The notes beneath the pieces were generated by a model. It had not been told where the DNA came from and ran no database searches. It saw only the letters and a program-made list of their open reading frames with translations. This document shows positions 26,539-35,278 of a stretch of DNA of 64,000 bases, piece after piece (within the stretch, counting starts at the first letter, position 1; each line of letters starts with the position of its first letter). The DNA comes from Pseudomonas cedrina subsp. cedrina. Its GTDB lineage: Bacteria; Pseudomonadota; Gammaproteobacteria; Pseudomonadales; Pseudomonadaceae. The position numbers were made by a program, and so were the translations under genes. The stretch is taken from contig NZ_MNPW01000003.1 of assembly GCF_001983175.1 (NCBI RefSeq), positions 186,001 through 250,000 of the forward strand, read 5' to 3'.

Positions 26539-27473
26539 GGTTTTGGCGTCCACAGGTTGATGTCGCTGGCCTTCAAGGGCTTGGGGATCAGCTTGGCGGT
26601 GTAATAGATGTCGGCGATACGCTGTTGCTCGGCGAGGTTTTCCAGCTTGACCGGGATGATGTCGTAGCTGCGGCGGCTATTGGCACGCTCCACCGTGGCC
26701 GGGGCGATATTGCCCCAGAGCGGGCCGAGGATTTCAGCCGCCTGCCGGGGATGGGCCTTCACCCATTGGCCGGTCTCGCGCAGGGTGTCGAAGGTGACCT
26801 GCAAGACATCCGGGTGGGCCTTGGCAAACTTGGTGGTTGCCAGATAGAAGCGGTTGTAATCCGCCAGGCCGTCCTTGCCGTCGGCGATCACACGCACATG
26901 GTGGTCCAGTTGCTGGCTGGCGAGGAACGGGTCCCAGATTACCCAGGCATCGACGCTGCCATTGGCGAAAGCCGCGCTGCCGTCCGGTGCTTCCAGGTAA
27001 CGCGGGGTGATATCGGCCAGCGTCAGCCCGGCTTTTTTCAGCGCCGAGATCAGCAGGAAGTGGCTGCCCGACCCCTTGGACACGGCCACGGTCTTGCCCT
27101 TGAGGTCGGCGATGCTGCGGATCGGCGACTGATCCTGGACGATGATCGCCTGGGCGCCCGGCGATGAGTTTTCCTGGGCGTAATAGGTCAGCGGCGCGTC
27201 GGCGGCCTGGGTGAACAGGGCAAAGGCGTCGGCCACGTCCGCATGCAGGTCAACGCTGCCGGCGTTCAGCGAGCTGAGCAAGCCGGTGCTGAACTCGTGC
27301 CAGTTCACCGTGAAGCCCAGGGGTTTGAGACGTTGCTCCAACTGGCCATTTTGCTTGAGCAGGATCCACAAGGTGGAAGAACGTTGGTAGCTGATGTCCA
27401 GGGTTTGTTCGGCATGGGCCGCCGCCGTGGCAAGCAGCAAACTGGCGGCGACGATGAGTTTCTTGAAGGTCAT
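26535..27473 (-). CDS. Aliphatic-sulfonate-type ABC substrate-binding protein (SsuA-like)
   Basis: 312 aa from MTFKKLIVAASLLLATAAAHA, a clear Sec signal peptide cleaved near residue 21. Type II binding fold of the SsuA/TauA group, recognisable in GKTVAVSKGSGSHFLLISAL and NGSVDAWVIWDPF. No permease or ATPase is adjacent, so it must use components encoded elsewhere. The gene leads the pair with the monooxygenase. The upstream region (27474-27772) contains an AT-rich stretch near 27555-27605 that probably holds the promoter; no operator was recognised. Confidence 0.87.
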   Translation of the reverse strand: MTFKKLIVAASLLLATAAAHAEQTLDISYQRSSTLWILLKQNGQLEQRLKPLGFTVNWHEFSTGLLSSLNAGSVDLHADVADAFALFTQAADAPLTYYAQENSSPGAQAIIVQDQSPIRSIADLKGKTVAVSKGSGSHFLLISALKKAGLTLADITPRYLEAPDGSAAFANGSVDAWVIWDPFLASQQLDHHVRVIADGKDGLADYNRFYLATTKFAKAHPDVLQVTFDTLRETGQWVKAHPRQAAEILGPLWGNIAPATVERANSRRSYDIIPVKLENLAEQQRIADIYYTAKLIPKPLKASDINLWTPKP

Positions 27474-27772
27474 GTAAGGCCTTGGCGTGAGAGGAATGGG
27501 GAACGCTGCATATGCCAAAAAAACCGCACGGGGCCTGGCAGGAAAGTCACTTCGATTATATTAACGATGGGTAATAATGAAAGAACCCTATAATTCTATG
27601 GTTATGCCCGATTCATCGGATGGCGAAGAAAGGCGCCTAAGCTCAGATCAAAACAGTATTTAACGAAGGGGTTTTAAGCACTTTAAGCTCAGCGCTATGC
27701 AGTTGAAGATCGAGCCCATCATGTCCCGTCGCCGTCCCCTCGCCGCAGGCTGGGATAAATCCGCTGGCTGAC

Positions 27773-27951
27773 CCACCGCTTTCGCAGGCAAGCCAGCTCC
27801 CACAGGGGATTGATGCTGTTCGCCTGTTCTGTGTCTGGCACCGACAAAAACTGTGGGAGCGGGCTTGCTCGCGAATGCGGTGGGTCAGTGGATAAATCCG
27901 GTGACTGGCACACTGCTTTCGCAGGCAAGCCCGCTCCCACATTTTTGATTT
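27773..27951. repeat. REP cluster (three to four arms)
   Basis: One arm at 27778-27803 (TTCGCAGGCAAGCCAGCTCCCAC) and a doublet at 27851-27951 (CTGTGGGAGCGGGCTTGCTCGCG ... GCAGGCAAGCCCGCTCCCACA). The spacer of the doublet keeps the GTGGGTCAGT and ACTGGCACACTGC pieces seen in other copies. It lies just downstream of the FGGY kinase stop codon. Confidence 0.85.
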
Positions 27952-27961
27952 TCATAAGCCG

Positions 27962-29446
27962 TTAGAGCAGTGTGCGGGCCAGGGCCTTTTTCCATTCTGC
28001 ATAACGCCCCGCCATCAGCGGATCAGCGTGGGGCTCGAACCGCTCGCGCTGTCGCTCCAGCTCACCCAACGCCTCATCACTCGCCCACACCCCCAACGCC
28101 CGCCCCGCCAGGTGCGCCGCGCCCAGCGCCGACACCTCCGGCGACAGGCTGCGCACCACCGGGCGCTGCAGCAGGTTGGCCAGGAACTGCATCAGCCAGC
28201 GGTTGCGCGTTGCGCCGCCATCCACCCACAACTCCTTGAGCGGGTTGCCGATGTCCTGCTGCATCGCATCGAATACATCGCGGATCTGGTAGCCGATGGA
28301 CTCCAGCGAAGCCCGCAGGATATGCGCGCCGGAGGTGGCTTCCGTCAGCCCGCAGATCAACCCGCGCGCGTTGGCTTGCCAATGCGGCGCCCCCAGCCCG
28401 GACAACGCCGGCACAAAATACACGCCGCCGTTATCCGGCAGCTGCGCGGCCTGTTCGGTCAAGGCATCCAGGGATTCCCCGGCCACCAGGCGCGAGGCCC
28501 ACTGCACGGCGGCGCCGGTGTGGACGATATTGCCTTCCATGCCGAAGGTGGGTTTAACACCGTCATGCCAGGCCAGGGTGGTCGACAATCCATGGGTGGA
28601 AGCAATCGGGCCACTCATGGGCGTCATCAGCGATGAGCCGGTGCCAAGGGTGGCCTTGACCAGCCCCGGTGCGAAACCGCCCTGCCCGTAGAGGGCGGCG
28701 TGGGAGTCGCCGATCATCGACATCACCGGGATACCGGCAGGTACACCGCCCACTGCGACGGTTTCGGCGAAAAAACCGGCGCTGGGCTGGATCGGCGCCA
28801 ATGCGGCCAGTGGAATCTGGAACAGCGCCAACAGTTGCGGGTCCCAGGCGCAGGTGTGCAGGTTGAACAGTTGCGTGCGCGCCGCATTGGAATAATCGGT
28901 GGCAAACACCTGGCCACCGCTGAGTTTCCAAAGCAGCCAGCTATCGACGGTCCCCAGGCAGATATCCCCGGCCGTCGCGCGGGCGTGGCCGTTATCCAGG
29001 TGATCGAGAATCCAGCGGAACTTGCCGGCGGAGAACATCGGGTCAAGGGCCAATCCGGTTTTTTCCAGGACCAGCGCTTCATGACCCTGCGCATGCAGCT
29101 CGGCACATAACGCAGTGGAGCGCCGACATTGCCAACTGATGCACGGCGACAGCGCCTCGCCGGTATGCCGGTCCCAGGCCACGACCGATTCACGCTGGTT
29201 GCTGATGGCCAACGCAGTGATCGGCCGATCCACCTGGGCCAGGCATTCCTCAATGGCGGCCAGGGTGTTGTGCCAGATCGACAGCGGGTCCTGTTCGGAA
29301 AACCCGGGCGCCGGATGGGTGATGCTCAAGGGGCGTGAACCGCGCGCAATCACTTGCCCGAGTTCGTTGACCAGCACCGCCTTGGCGTTGCTGGTGCCTT
29401 CGTCTATCGCCAGGATCAGCGGCGTGTTGTTGTTCATGGACTTCAC
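27962..29446 (-). CDS. FGGY-family carbohydrate kinase
   Basis: 494 aa from a GTG at 29446 that overlaps the previous stop (GTGA); an ATG three codons later (29437) is equally possible. An ATP-dependent kinase of the glycerol/xylulose/erythritol family: the first phosphate loop is LAIDEGTSNAKAVL (about 12-25), ITALAISNQRESVVAWD follows, then KATLGTGSSLMTPM, and the C-terminal GGATRNRWLMQFLANLLQRPV is the adenosine motif. It is last in a three-gene operon after the split transketolase, so it probably phosphorylates a ketose fed to that enzyme. The substrate is not determinable. Confidence 0.9.
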   Translation of the reverse strand: MKSMNNNTPLILAIDEGTSNAKAVLVNELGQVIARGSRPLSITHPAPGFSEQDPLSIWHNTLAAIEECLAQVDRPITALAISNQRESVVAWDRHTGEALSPCISWQCRRSTALCAELHAQGHEALVLEKTGLALDPMFSAGKFRWILDHLDNGHARATAGDICLGTVDSWLLWKLSGGQVFATDYSNAARTQLFNLHTCAWDPQLLALFQIPLAALAPIQPSAGFFAETVAVGGVPAGIPVMSMIGDSHAALYGQGGFAPGLVKATLGTGSSLMTPMSGPIASTHGLSTTLAWHDGVKPTFGMEGNIVHTGAAVQWASRLVAGESLDALTEQAAQLPDNGGVYFVPALSGLGAPHWQANARGLICGLTEATSGAHILRASLESIGYQIRDVFDAMQQDIGNPLKELWVDGGATRNRWLMQFLANLLQRPVVRSLSPEVSALGAAHLAGRALGVWASDEALGELERQRERFEPHADPLMAGRYAEWKKALARTLL

Positions 29447-30375
29447 CGCAACCGAGTGGCAGCCGCCACGATCCCAGCCGCGTCGATGTTATGCAAGGCG
29501 CGCGTCGGTTCGCGCGCACCGGCGGCGGCGTATTCGCCATCGCCGATGCCCAGGCGCGTCAACCCGATGCCCAGGCCGGCTTCGGCCAGCACTTCGGCGA
29601 CCAGGCTGCCGACGCCACCATTGATGTTGTGTTCTTCGACGGTGATTACCGCACGCGTACCGCTCAAGGCGCTGAGCAACACGTCACGCTGCAATGGCCG
29701 GATCGACGACAGGTTGATCACCTGGGCCTCAATGCCCTGCTCCGCCAGCAATGCCGCCGCGTCGACCGCTTCGTGCACCACCGAGCCCAGGGCCACGATG
29801 CTTACGTCCGCGCCCTGGCGCAGGATATCCACCTGGCCGGGTTTGAATTGGTAGCCAGCACCATGCACGTCGGGCAACGCCTTGCCGTCGAGACGGATGT
29901 ACACCGGCCCTTCATACCGCAGCGCGTAATCGACGATTTGCCGGCACTCGATGGCATCGGCCGGGGCGAAGATCTGCACGTGGCCAAAGCCACGCATTAC
30001 CGAAATATCGTCGAGGCTGTGGTGGGTGCTGGCCAACGGGCCGTAGCTGGTGCCGGCGTTCAGGCCGAACATTTTGACGTTGGCCTGGTTGTAGCAAACG
30101 TCGACCTTGATCTGTTCGTTGGCCCGCGAAATCAAAAATGGCGCCGCATTGCAGGTCGCGGCGATCTTGCCGCCCAAGGCCAGCCCCGCCGCCACACTGA
30201 CCAGCGACTGTTCGGCAATGCCGACGTTGATCAGCCGCTCGGGGAAACGCTGGGCGAATGGCCCGATCTTGGCCGTGGACGTGGAGTCGCTGACCACCGG
30301 CACCACGTCGAGCCCGGCGTCGACCGCGTCTATAAAGGCCTGCACCATGACGCTCGCCAAATGTTCACTCGCCAT
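29443..30375 (-). CDS. Transketolase, C-terminal subunit
   Basis: 310 aa, corresponding to the pyrimidine-binding and C-terminal domains of transketolase (PF02779 and PF02780). Motifs: FPERLINVGIAEQSLVSVAAG with the catalytic Glu that protonates thiamine N1', APADAIECRQIVDYALR, and AVITVEEHNINGGVGSLVAE. It works only with the N-terminal subunit encoded 11 bases overlapping upstream. Such split transketolases are seen in specialised sugar pathways (for example apulose-4-phosphate transketolase) as well as archaea. Confidence 0.93.
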   Translation of the reverse strand: MASEHLASVMVQAFIDAVDAGLDVVPVVSDSTSTAKIGPFAQRFPERLINVGIAEQSLVSVAAGLALGGKIAATCNAAPFLISRANEQIKVDVCYNQANVKMFGLNAGTSYGPLASTHHSLDDISVMRGFGHVQIFAPADAIECRQIVDYALRYEGPVYIRLDGKALPDVHGAGYQFKPGQVDILRQGADVSIVALGSVVHEAVDAAALLAEQGIEAQVINLSSIRPLQRDVLLSALSGTRAVITVEEHNINGGVGSLVAEVLAEAGLGIGLTRLGIGDGEYAAAGAREPTRALHNIDAAGIVAAATRLR

Positions 30376-31201
30376 GGTTCAACTCCTCCAGTGCCGCGTT
30401 GATTTCGTCACCCTTGGGCACGCGGTGGTGCCATTCGGGACGGGCTTCGATAAACGACACGCCCTTGCCTTTGATGGTGTGGGCGATCAGCACCTGGGGC
30501 GCGCCGCTCTTGGCCTGCATGCTTTCCAGGGCCTGGATCAATTGGCCCACATCGTTGCCATCGCATTCGCTGACGCTGAAGCCGAAGGCGGCCCATTTCA
30601 CGTCCAGCGGGTCGAGCGGCATGATGTCGGCCGTCAACCCCGCCAGTTGCAGTTTGTTCTTGTCGACGATCACGAACAGGTTATCCAGGCCGTACTTGGC
30701 CGCCGCCATCGCCGCTTCCCAGTTGGAGCCTTCGGCCAGTTCGCCGTCGCCGGTCAAGACATAGATGCGCTTTTTGCTGCCGGACATTTTCGCCGCCAGC
30801 GCCAACCCCACCGCCACCGGCAAGCCGTGGCCGAGGGCGCCGGTGTTGAGTTCGATGCCAGGGGTTTTCTGGCGCACCGGGTGGCCGGGCAAATGGGAAT
30901 TGAAGTGTTGGTAGGTCGCCAGCCAATCGGTGGGAATGTAGCCCGCCTGCGCCAGGCAGCAATACAAGCCACCCACGCCGTGGCCCTTGCTCTGGATGTA
31001 GATATCGCGCTCAGGGTCTTCGGTGCGTTCCGGGCCGGTATTGAGGATACGGAAATACAGCGTGGCGAGGATGTCGGTTTCCGACAGGTCCGCCCCGGTG
31101 TGGCCGCCGGCCGGTGAGTCGGCATTCAGGCGGATCACGTGGCGCCGGATCAGGCGGGCCTGTTCTTTGATCTGGTGGGCGTCGTACTGGAAGGCATTCA
31201 T
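30365..31201 (-). CDS. Transketolase, N-terminal (thiamine-pyrophosphate) subunit
   Basis: 278 aa from MNAFQYDAHQIKEQARLI, with AGGAG eight bases before the ATG; an ATG eight codons upstream lacks a site. The TPP domain is complete: SPAGGHTGADLSETDIL, IYIQSKGHGVGGLYC, NTGALGHGLPVAVGLAL and the Mg/TPP motif VLTGDGELAEGSNWEAA ending in FVIVDKNKLQ. First gene of the operon (TK-N, TK-C, kinase), divergent from the sugar ABC importer across a 372-base regulatory gap. Confidence 0.93.
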   Translation of the reverse strand: MNAFQYDAHQIKEQARLIRRHVIRLNADSPAGGHTGADLSETDILATLYFRILNTGPERTEDPERDIYIQSKGHGVGGLYCCLAQAGYIPTDWLATYQHFNSHLPGHPVRQKTPGIELNTGALGHGLPVAVGLALAAKMSGSKKRIYVLTGDGELAEGSNWEAAMAAAKYGLDNLFVIVDKNKLQLAGLTADIMPLDPLDVKWAAFGFSVSECDGNDVGQLIQALESMQAKSGAPQVLIAHTIKGKGVSFIEARPEWHHRVPKGDEINAALEELNHGE

Positions 31202-31266
31202 GCAGCGGCTCCTGTGGGTGACCACGCGAGGTGAGGCATTTGCGGTAAACGTGTCGAAAGCTGTTT

Positions 31267-31280
31267 TGAATATTTATTCA
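31267..31280. promoter_or_regulatory. Candidate operator palindrome, kinase/transketolase side
   Basis: TGAATATTTATTCA is a perfect inverted repeat (TGAATA/TATTCA) 66 bases upstream of the transketolase start in the divergent regulatory gap. Plausible binding site for the SorC-type regulator of this island, but not demonstrated. Confidence 0.4.
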
Positions 31281-31469
31281 GCGGTGACAATATATTTCTA
31301 TTTAGACGCCGATCCAGCGCGCGGTCAAGTGAGCGATCCATGAAAAAACAAATAAATAGGCGAAATATCCCTCGGACAAACGGGCAAAATCCCACACGGG
31401 CGGGTCTATCACGTGGCTTTGCTCGCAGTGAAAACGAGGTTTTAGAGGCCTGCCAGAAAAATTAAGCGC

Positions 31470-31498
31470 TTGACTTTGCCACGGTGTCACTGGAATCT
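31470..31498 (+). promoter_or_regulatory. Candidate sigma-70 promoter of the sugar importer operon
   Basis: TTGACT, a 17-base spacer, then GAATCT. The -35 is near consensus; the -10 is weak, as expected for an activated promoter. It lies about 75 bases before the permease start. Confidence 0.35.
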
Positions 31499-31525
31499 GA
31501 ATTAACAGTCAGGCACGCATAAATA

Positions 31526-31540
31526 TTCAGGCGACCTGAA
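31526..31540. promoter_or_regulatory. Candidate operator palindrome, importer side
   Basis: TTCAGGCGACCTGAA, a perfect 6-3-6 inverted repeat 33 bases upstream of the permease start and downstream of the candidate promoter, where a repressor would block transcription. A related half (TCAGGCACGC) lies at 31509. Confidence 0.45.
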
Positions 31541-31573
31541 AGCACTCCAAAAAAAACAACTCAGGAGAACACT

Positions 31574-32581
31574 GTGGACGCCAAAGCTATTGTCCAGCAC
31601 CCGGCCGAACTCAAGCCGCCGCCCCGCCCACGCCTGGTGAAACTGCTGCCCAGTAACATCGGCGGCCCGCTGATCGGGCTGGTATTGCTGGTGCTGGTCT
31701 TCTCCTTCAGTTCCGAATTCTTCTTTTCCTTGCGCAATGGCCTGAACATCCTTGATCAGGTCACGGTGTTGGGCATCCTGGCGATCGGCATGACCGCCGT
31801 GATCGTGATTGGCGGTATCGACCTGTCGGTGGGGTCGGTGCTGGCGTTCTCGATGATGATGCTCGGCTGGCTCTATCAGGATCAGGCCGTGCCGCTGGGC
31901 CTGGCGATTCCGATCTCGATCGCCACCGGCATGCTTGCCGGGCTGGTGTCCGGCGGGCTGATCACCTACGCCAAGCTGCCACCCTTCATTGCAACGCTGA
32001 CCATGATGTCGGTGGCGCGCGGTCTGGCGAACATCCTCACCGAAGGCCGGCAGGTCGTCGGCTACCCGGAATGGTTCACCAGCCTGGCCACGGTGCGGCA
32101 TTTCGGCTTTCTCTCGGCCACCGTCGGGCTGTTCCTGGTGATGCTGGTGCTGGCCTGGGTGTTCCTGCGCTTTCGGGCCGGTGGGCGCAACCTGTATGCC
32201 ATGGGCGGCAGCCCGGAAGTGGCGCGCCTGTCAGGCATCAAGGTGCGCGCGATCACCCTGTGGGTGTACGCCATCAGCGGCGCCCTTGCCGGTATCGCTG
32301 CCGTCACCCTGGCCGCGCGCCTCGACTCTTCCCAACCCAGCGCCGGCCTGAGCCTGGAACTGGACGCCATCGCCGCCGTGGTGATTGGCGGCGCCAGCCT
32401 CAACGGTGGCGTCGGCAGCATCGGCGGCACCTTGGTCGGCGTATTGATCATTGGCGTGTTGCGCAATGGCCTCAACCTGCTGGGCGTCTCGCCCTTTATC
32501 CAACAAGTGGTGATCGGCGTGGTCATCGCCCTCGCCGTCACCATCGACACCCTGCGACGCCGCTCCAGCAGTGCCCGTTAA
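31574..32581 (+). CDS. Sugar ABC importer permease (RbsC-like)
   Basis: 335 aa from a GTG start with AGGAG seven bases upstream. Member of the BPD_transp_2/branched family with eight to ten membrane helices. Typical motifs are IGGIDLSVGSVLAFSMM (about residue 77-93), KLPPFIATLTMMSVARGLA and NGVGSIGG-type AVVIGGASLNGGVGSIGGTL near 275. In the CUT2 class it forms a homodimeric channel with a binding protein and one double ATPase, both encoded next. First gene of the + strand operon. Confidence 0.92.
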   Translation: MDAKAIVQHPAELKPPPRPRLVKLLPSNIGGPLIGLVLLVLVFSFSSEFFFSLRNGLNILDQVTVLGILAIGMTAVIVIGGIDLSVGSVLAFSMMMLGWLYQDQAVPLGLAIPISIATGMLAGLVSGGLITYAKLPPFIATLTMMSVARGLANILTEGRQVVGYPEWFTSLATVRHFGFLSATVGLFLVMLVLAWVFLRFRAGGRNLYAMGGSPEVARLSGIKVRAITLWVYAISGALAGIAAVTLAARLDSSQPSAGLSLELDAIAAVVIGGASLNGGVGSIGGTLVGVLIIGVLRNGLNLLGVSPFIQQVVIGVVIALAVTIDTLRRRSSSAR

Positions 32582-32631
32582 ACCTGTTCGACAGTTGACA
32601 CCCTCCAACAATAAAACCAGGAGTCACCGAC

Positions 32632-33564
32632 ATGTTCAGCCCCAAGAAACTGCTCATCGCCACCGCTCTGGCGGCCGCTACCCTCTCTGCCGCCGGCACC
32701 ACCTGGGCCAAGGACCTGACCATCGGCCTGGCCGTGGCCAACCTACAGGCCGATTTCTTCAACCAGATCAAGCAATCGGTGGAAGCCGAGGGCAAGGCCA
32801 AGGGGATCAAGGTGATCACCGTGGATGCCCAGGGCAACTCCTCGACCCAGGTCAGCCAGATTGAAGACTTGATCACCCGCCAGATCGACGTGCTGATCTA
32901 CATCCCGGCGGGCGCCACCGCCGCCGGCGTACCGGTAAAAGCCGCCAAGGCCGCCGGCATCCCGGTGATCGCCGTCGACCGCAACGCCCCCGACGCACCC
33001 GGCGATACCTTCATCGCCAGCGACAGCGTGGCCGGCGCCAAGACCCTGGCCGAATACGTCGGCAAGATCACCGACGGCAAGGGCCGCATCGCGATCCTGC
33101 AAGGCCAGATCGGTACCACGCCGGAGAACGATCGCGCCAAGGGTTTTGAAGAAGGCCTCAAAGCCTTCCCGGACCTCAAGGTGGTCGCCCAGCAACCAGC
33201 CGAATGGGCCCAGGACAAAGGCTTCGCCGTGGCCCAGGACCTGCTCCAGCGTGACCCGAACATCACCGTGTTCTTCGGCCGTGCCGATGCCATGGCCCTG
33301 GGTGCTGCGCAGGCGGTGAAAATCGGCAACCTCGATCACAAGGTCGTGGTAGTCGGTTTTGACGGTGACATCGCCGGGCTCAAGGCCGTGCAAAGTGGTG
33401 TGCTGAACGCAACCATGACCCAGCAGACGCAGAAAATGGGGCGCCTGGCCGTGGCCTCCGCCATCGACCTCAAAGCCGGCAAAGACGTGCCCAAGGAACA
33501 ACTGCTGCCCACCGTGCTGACCACCAAAGACAACGTCGCGCCGTTCCTGCAACAGCACCCGTAA
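32632..33564 (+). CDS. Sugar ABC importer substrate-binding protein (RbsB-like)
   Basis: 310 aa. A Sec signal peptide (MFSPKKLLIATALAAATLS..TTWA) is cleaved near residue 26. Type I periplasmic binding fold (Peripla_BP_4): KDLTIGLAVANLQADFFNQI, ITVDAQGNSSTQVSQIEDLI, IPVIAVDRNAPDAPGDTFIA and VVVGFDGDIAGLKAVQSG. The ribose-binding type suggests a pentose, tetrose or polyol ligand. AGGAG precedes the start by eight bases. Lies between permease and ATPase. Confidence 0.92.
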   Translation: MFSPKKLLIATALAAATLSAAGTTWAKDLTIGLAVANLQADFFNQIKQSVEAEGKAKGIKVITVDAQGNSSTQVSQIEDLITRQIDVLIYIPAGATAAGVPVKAAKAAGIPVIAVDRNAPDAPGDTFIASDSVAGAKTLAEYVGKITDGKGRIAILQGQIGTTPENDRAKGFEEGLKAFPDLKVVAQQPAEWAQDKGFAVAQDLLQRDPNITVFFGRADAMALGAAQAVKIGNLDHKVVVVGFDGDIAGLKAVQSGVLNATMTQQTQKMGRLAVASAIDLKAGKDVPKEQLLPTVLTTKDNVAPFLQQHP

Positions 33565-33579
33565 GCCTTGGAGATCGTG

Positions 33580-35088
33580 ATGAAAGCAGCAGCGTTGCAG
33601 ACGTCCACGGACGCGGTGTTGTGCCTGCGCAATATCAGCAAGGCCTACGGGCCGGTGCAGGTCCTGTCGCAGGTCAACGTCGACATTCGCCCCGGCGAAG
33701 TGTTGGCCCTGCTCGGTGAAAACGGCGCGGGCAAGTCGACCTTGTCGTCGATCATCGCAGGCCTGGTGCAACCGGAGGCCGGGGGCAGCATGACCTGGCT
33801 CGGCGAGCCTTACGCCCCAGGTTCGCCAGGGGCCGCGTTGAGCGCCGGGATCGGCCTGATCCACCAGGAAATCCGCCTGCTGCCGCAATTGTCGATCGCG
33901 GAGAATATCTTCGTCGGTCGCCTGCCCATGCGTTACGGGCGGGTGGACCGCGAGTACATGGAGGCCCAGGCGCAGATCCAGCTGGAACGCCTGGGGCTCA
34001 AGGTGCCGGCGTCGCGCAAGGTCGAAGGCCTCAGCGTGGCGGCCCAGCAGCTGGTGGAAATCGCCAAGGCGTTGACCCTCAAGGCCAGCCTGTTGATTCT
34101 CGATGAACCCACCGCTGCGTTGGGCGGGGACGAAACCGAGCTGCTGTTCAAGCAGGTGGAACGACTCAAGGCCGAGGGCGTGTCGTTTATCTACATCAGC
34201 CATCGCCTCGAAGAAATCGCGCGCATCGCCGACCGCGTGCTGGTGCTGCGCGACGGTCGGCAGATCGCCCTGCACGCCACAGCGCAAGTACCGGTGCGCG
34301 AATTGGTCGAGCAGATGGTCGGGCGCAGCCTGGAGCGGATTTTCCCCGCGCTTGCGCCTCCCCAGGCCCAGGTGATGCTGCAGGTCAAGGATTTGAGTTG
34401 TCGCGAATTCGCCTTGCACGGCATCGATTTCAGCGTGCGGGCCGGTGAAGTGTTCGGCATTGCCGGTGTCGTCGGCGCCGGGCGGACCGAACTGGTGCGC
34501 ACCATTGCCGGCGCGGCCCAGGATATCCGCGGGCATATGGTGCTCGATGGCGAAGTGCGTCAACTGCGCTCGCCGTTCGAGGCCATCCAGGCCGGTGTGG
34601 TGCTGGTGCCCGAAGACCGCAAGCAGCAAGGCGTGGTGGTGGAACATCGCATCGAAGACAACCTGATCTACGGCAACACCGACCTGATGGATAGACGCGG
34701 CTGGGTGTTCCCCGCCCCGCTGCGCGAGTTTGCGCGCACGGCGGTGGCGCGCCTGGGGGTCAAAGGCGCGCCACAGTCACGGATCTCCAGCTTGTCCGGC
34801 GGTAATCAGCAGAAAGTGATCATTGCCAAATGGCTGGCGCGCAATCCCAAGGTGTTCATCCTCGATGAGCCAACGCGCGGCATCGACGTGGGCGCGCGGG
34901 CGGCGATTTATGAGGTGATCGCGGATCTGGCGGCCAAGGGCATGGCGGTGATCGTGGTGAGCTCGGACCTGGATGAAGTGCTGGGTTTGTCCCATCGGGT
35001 GATGGTGATGAGCCGGGGGCGGCAGATGGGGATTCTGGAGCGTGGCGAGGCTACGCCGGTTTCGGTGATGGAGATGGCTACGGCGTAA
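33580..35088 (+). CDS. Sugar ABC importer ATPase (RbsA-like, two ABC domains)
   Basis: 502 aa from the ATG at 33580 (MKAAALQTSTDAV), preceded by GGAG; a TTG four codons upstream is an alternative. The first ABC domain has Walker A GENGAGKSTLSS and LLILDEPTAALGG with a divergent signature (LSVAAQQLVEIAKAL). The second domain (about 250-490) has the degenerate Walker A region GVVGAGRTELVR and signature LSGGNQQKVIIAKWL. Such asymmetry is normal for RbsA/XylG/AraG. Energises the importer encoded just upstream. Confidence 0.93.
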   Translation: MKAAALQTSTDAVLCLRNISKAYGPVQVLSQVNVDIRPGEVLALLGENGAGKSTLSSIIAGLVQPEAGGSMTWLGEPYAPGSPGAALSAGIGLIHQEIRLLPQLSIAENIFVGRLPMRYGRVDREYMEAQAQIQLERLGLKVPASRKVEGLSVAAQQLVEIAKALTLKASLLILDEPTAALGGDETELLFKQVERLKAEGVSFIYISHRLEEIARIADRVLVLRDGRQIALHATAQVPVRELVEQMVGRSLERIFPALAPPQAQVMLQVKDLSCREFALHGIDFSVRAGEVFGIAGVVGAGRTELVRTIAGAAQDIRGHMVLDGEVRQLRSPFEAIQAGVVLVPEDRKQQGVVVEHRIEDNLIYGNTDLMDRRGWVFPAPLREFARTAVARLGVKGAPQSRISSLSGGNQQKVIIAKWLARNPKVFILDEPTRGIDVGARAAIYEVIADLAAKGMAVIVVSSDLDEVLGLSHRVMVMSRGRQMGILERGEATPVSVMEMATA

Positions 35089-35110
35089 CCGCCAACAATG
35101 AAGATCTTTT

Positions 35111-35245
35111 TGTAGTGAGCGGGCTTGTCCCGCGCTGGGCTGCGAAGCGGCCCCAAACCAGACGACCGGGGTTCTATCTGGAACTCGGCGGTGGCTTTAA
35201 TAGGGCCGCTTCGCAGCCCAGCGCGGGACAAGCCCGCTCACTACA
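35111..35245. repeat. Solitary palindromic element (135 bp), copy 2
   Basis: TGTAGTGAGCGGGCTTGTCC to the complementary end at 35245, with inner arms CGCGCTGGGCTGCGAAGCGG and CCGCTTCGCAGCCCAGCGCG. It lies between the ATPase and the first SDR gene, inside what otherwise looks like one operon, so it could uncouple the two halves. Confidence 0.87.
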
Positions 35246-35278
35246 GGGTTCACTGTGATTTCAAAAATGGAGTCGTTC

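Noticed and set aside
32743..34647. Open frame of 634 codons on the - strand
   Set aside because: Antisense to the RbsB- and RbsA-like genes, which carry clear family motifs.
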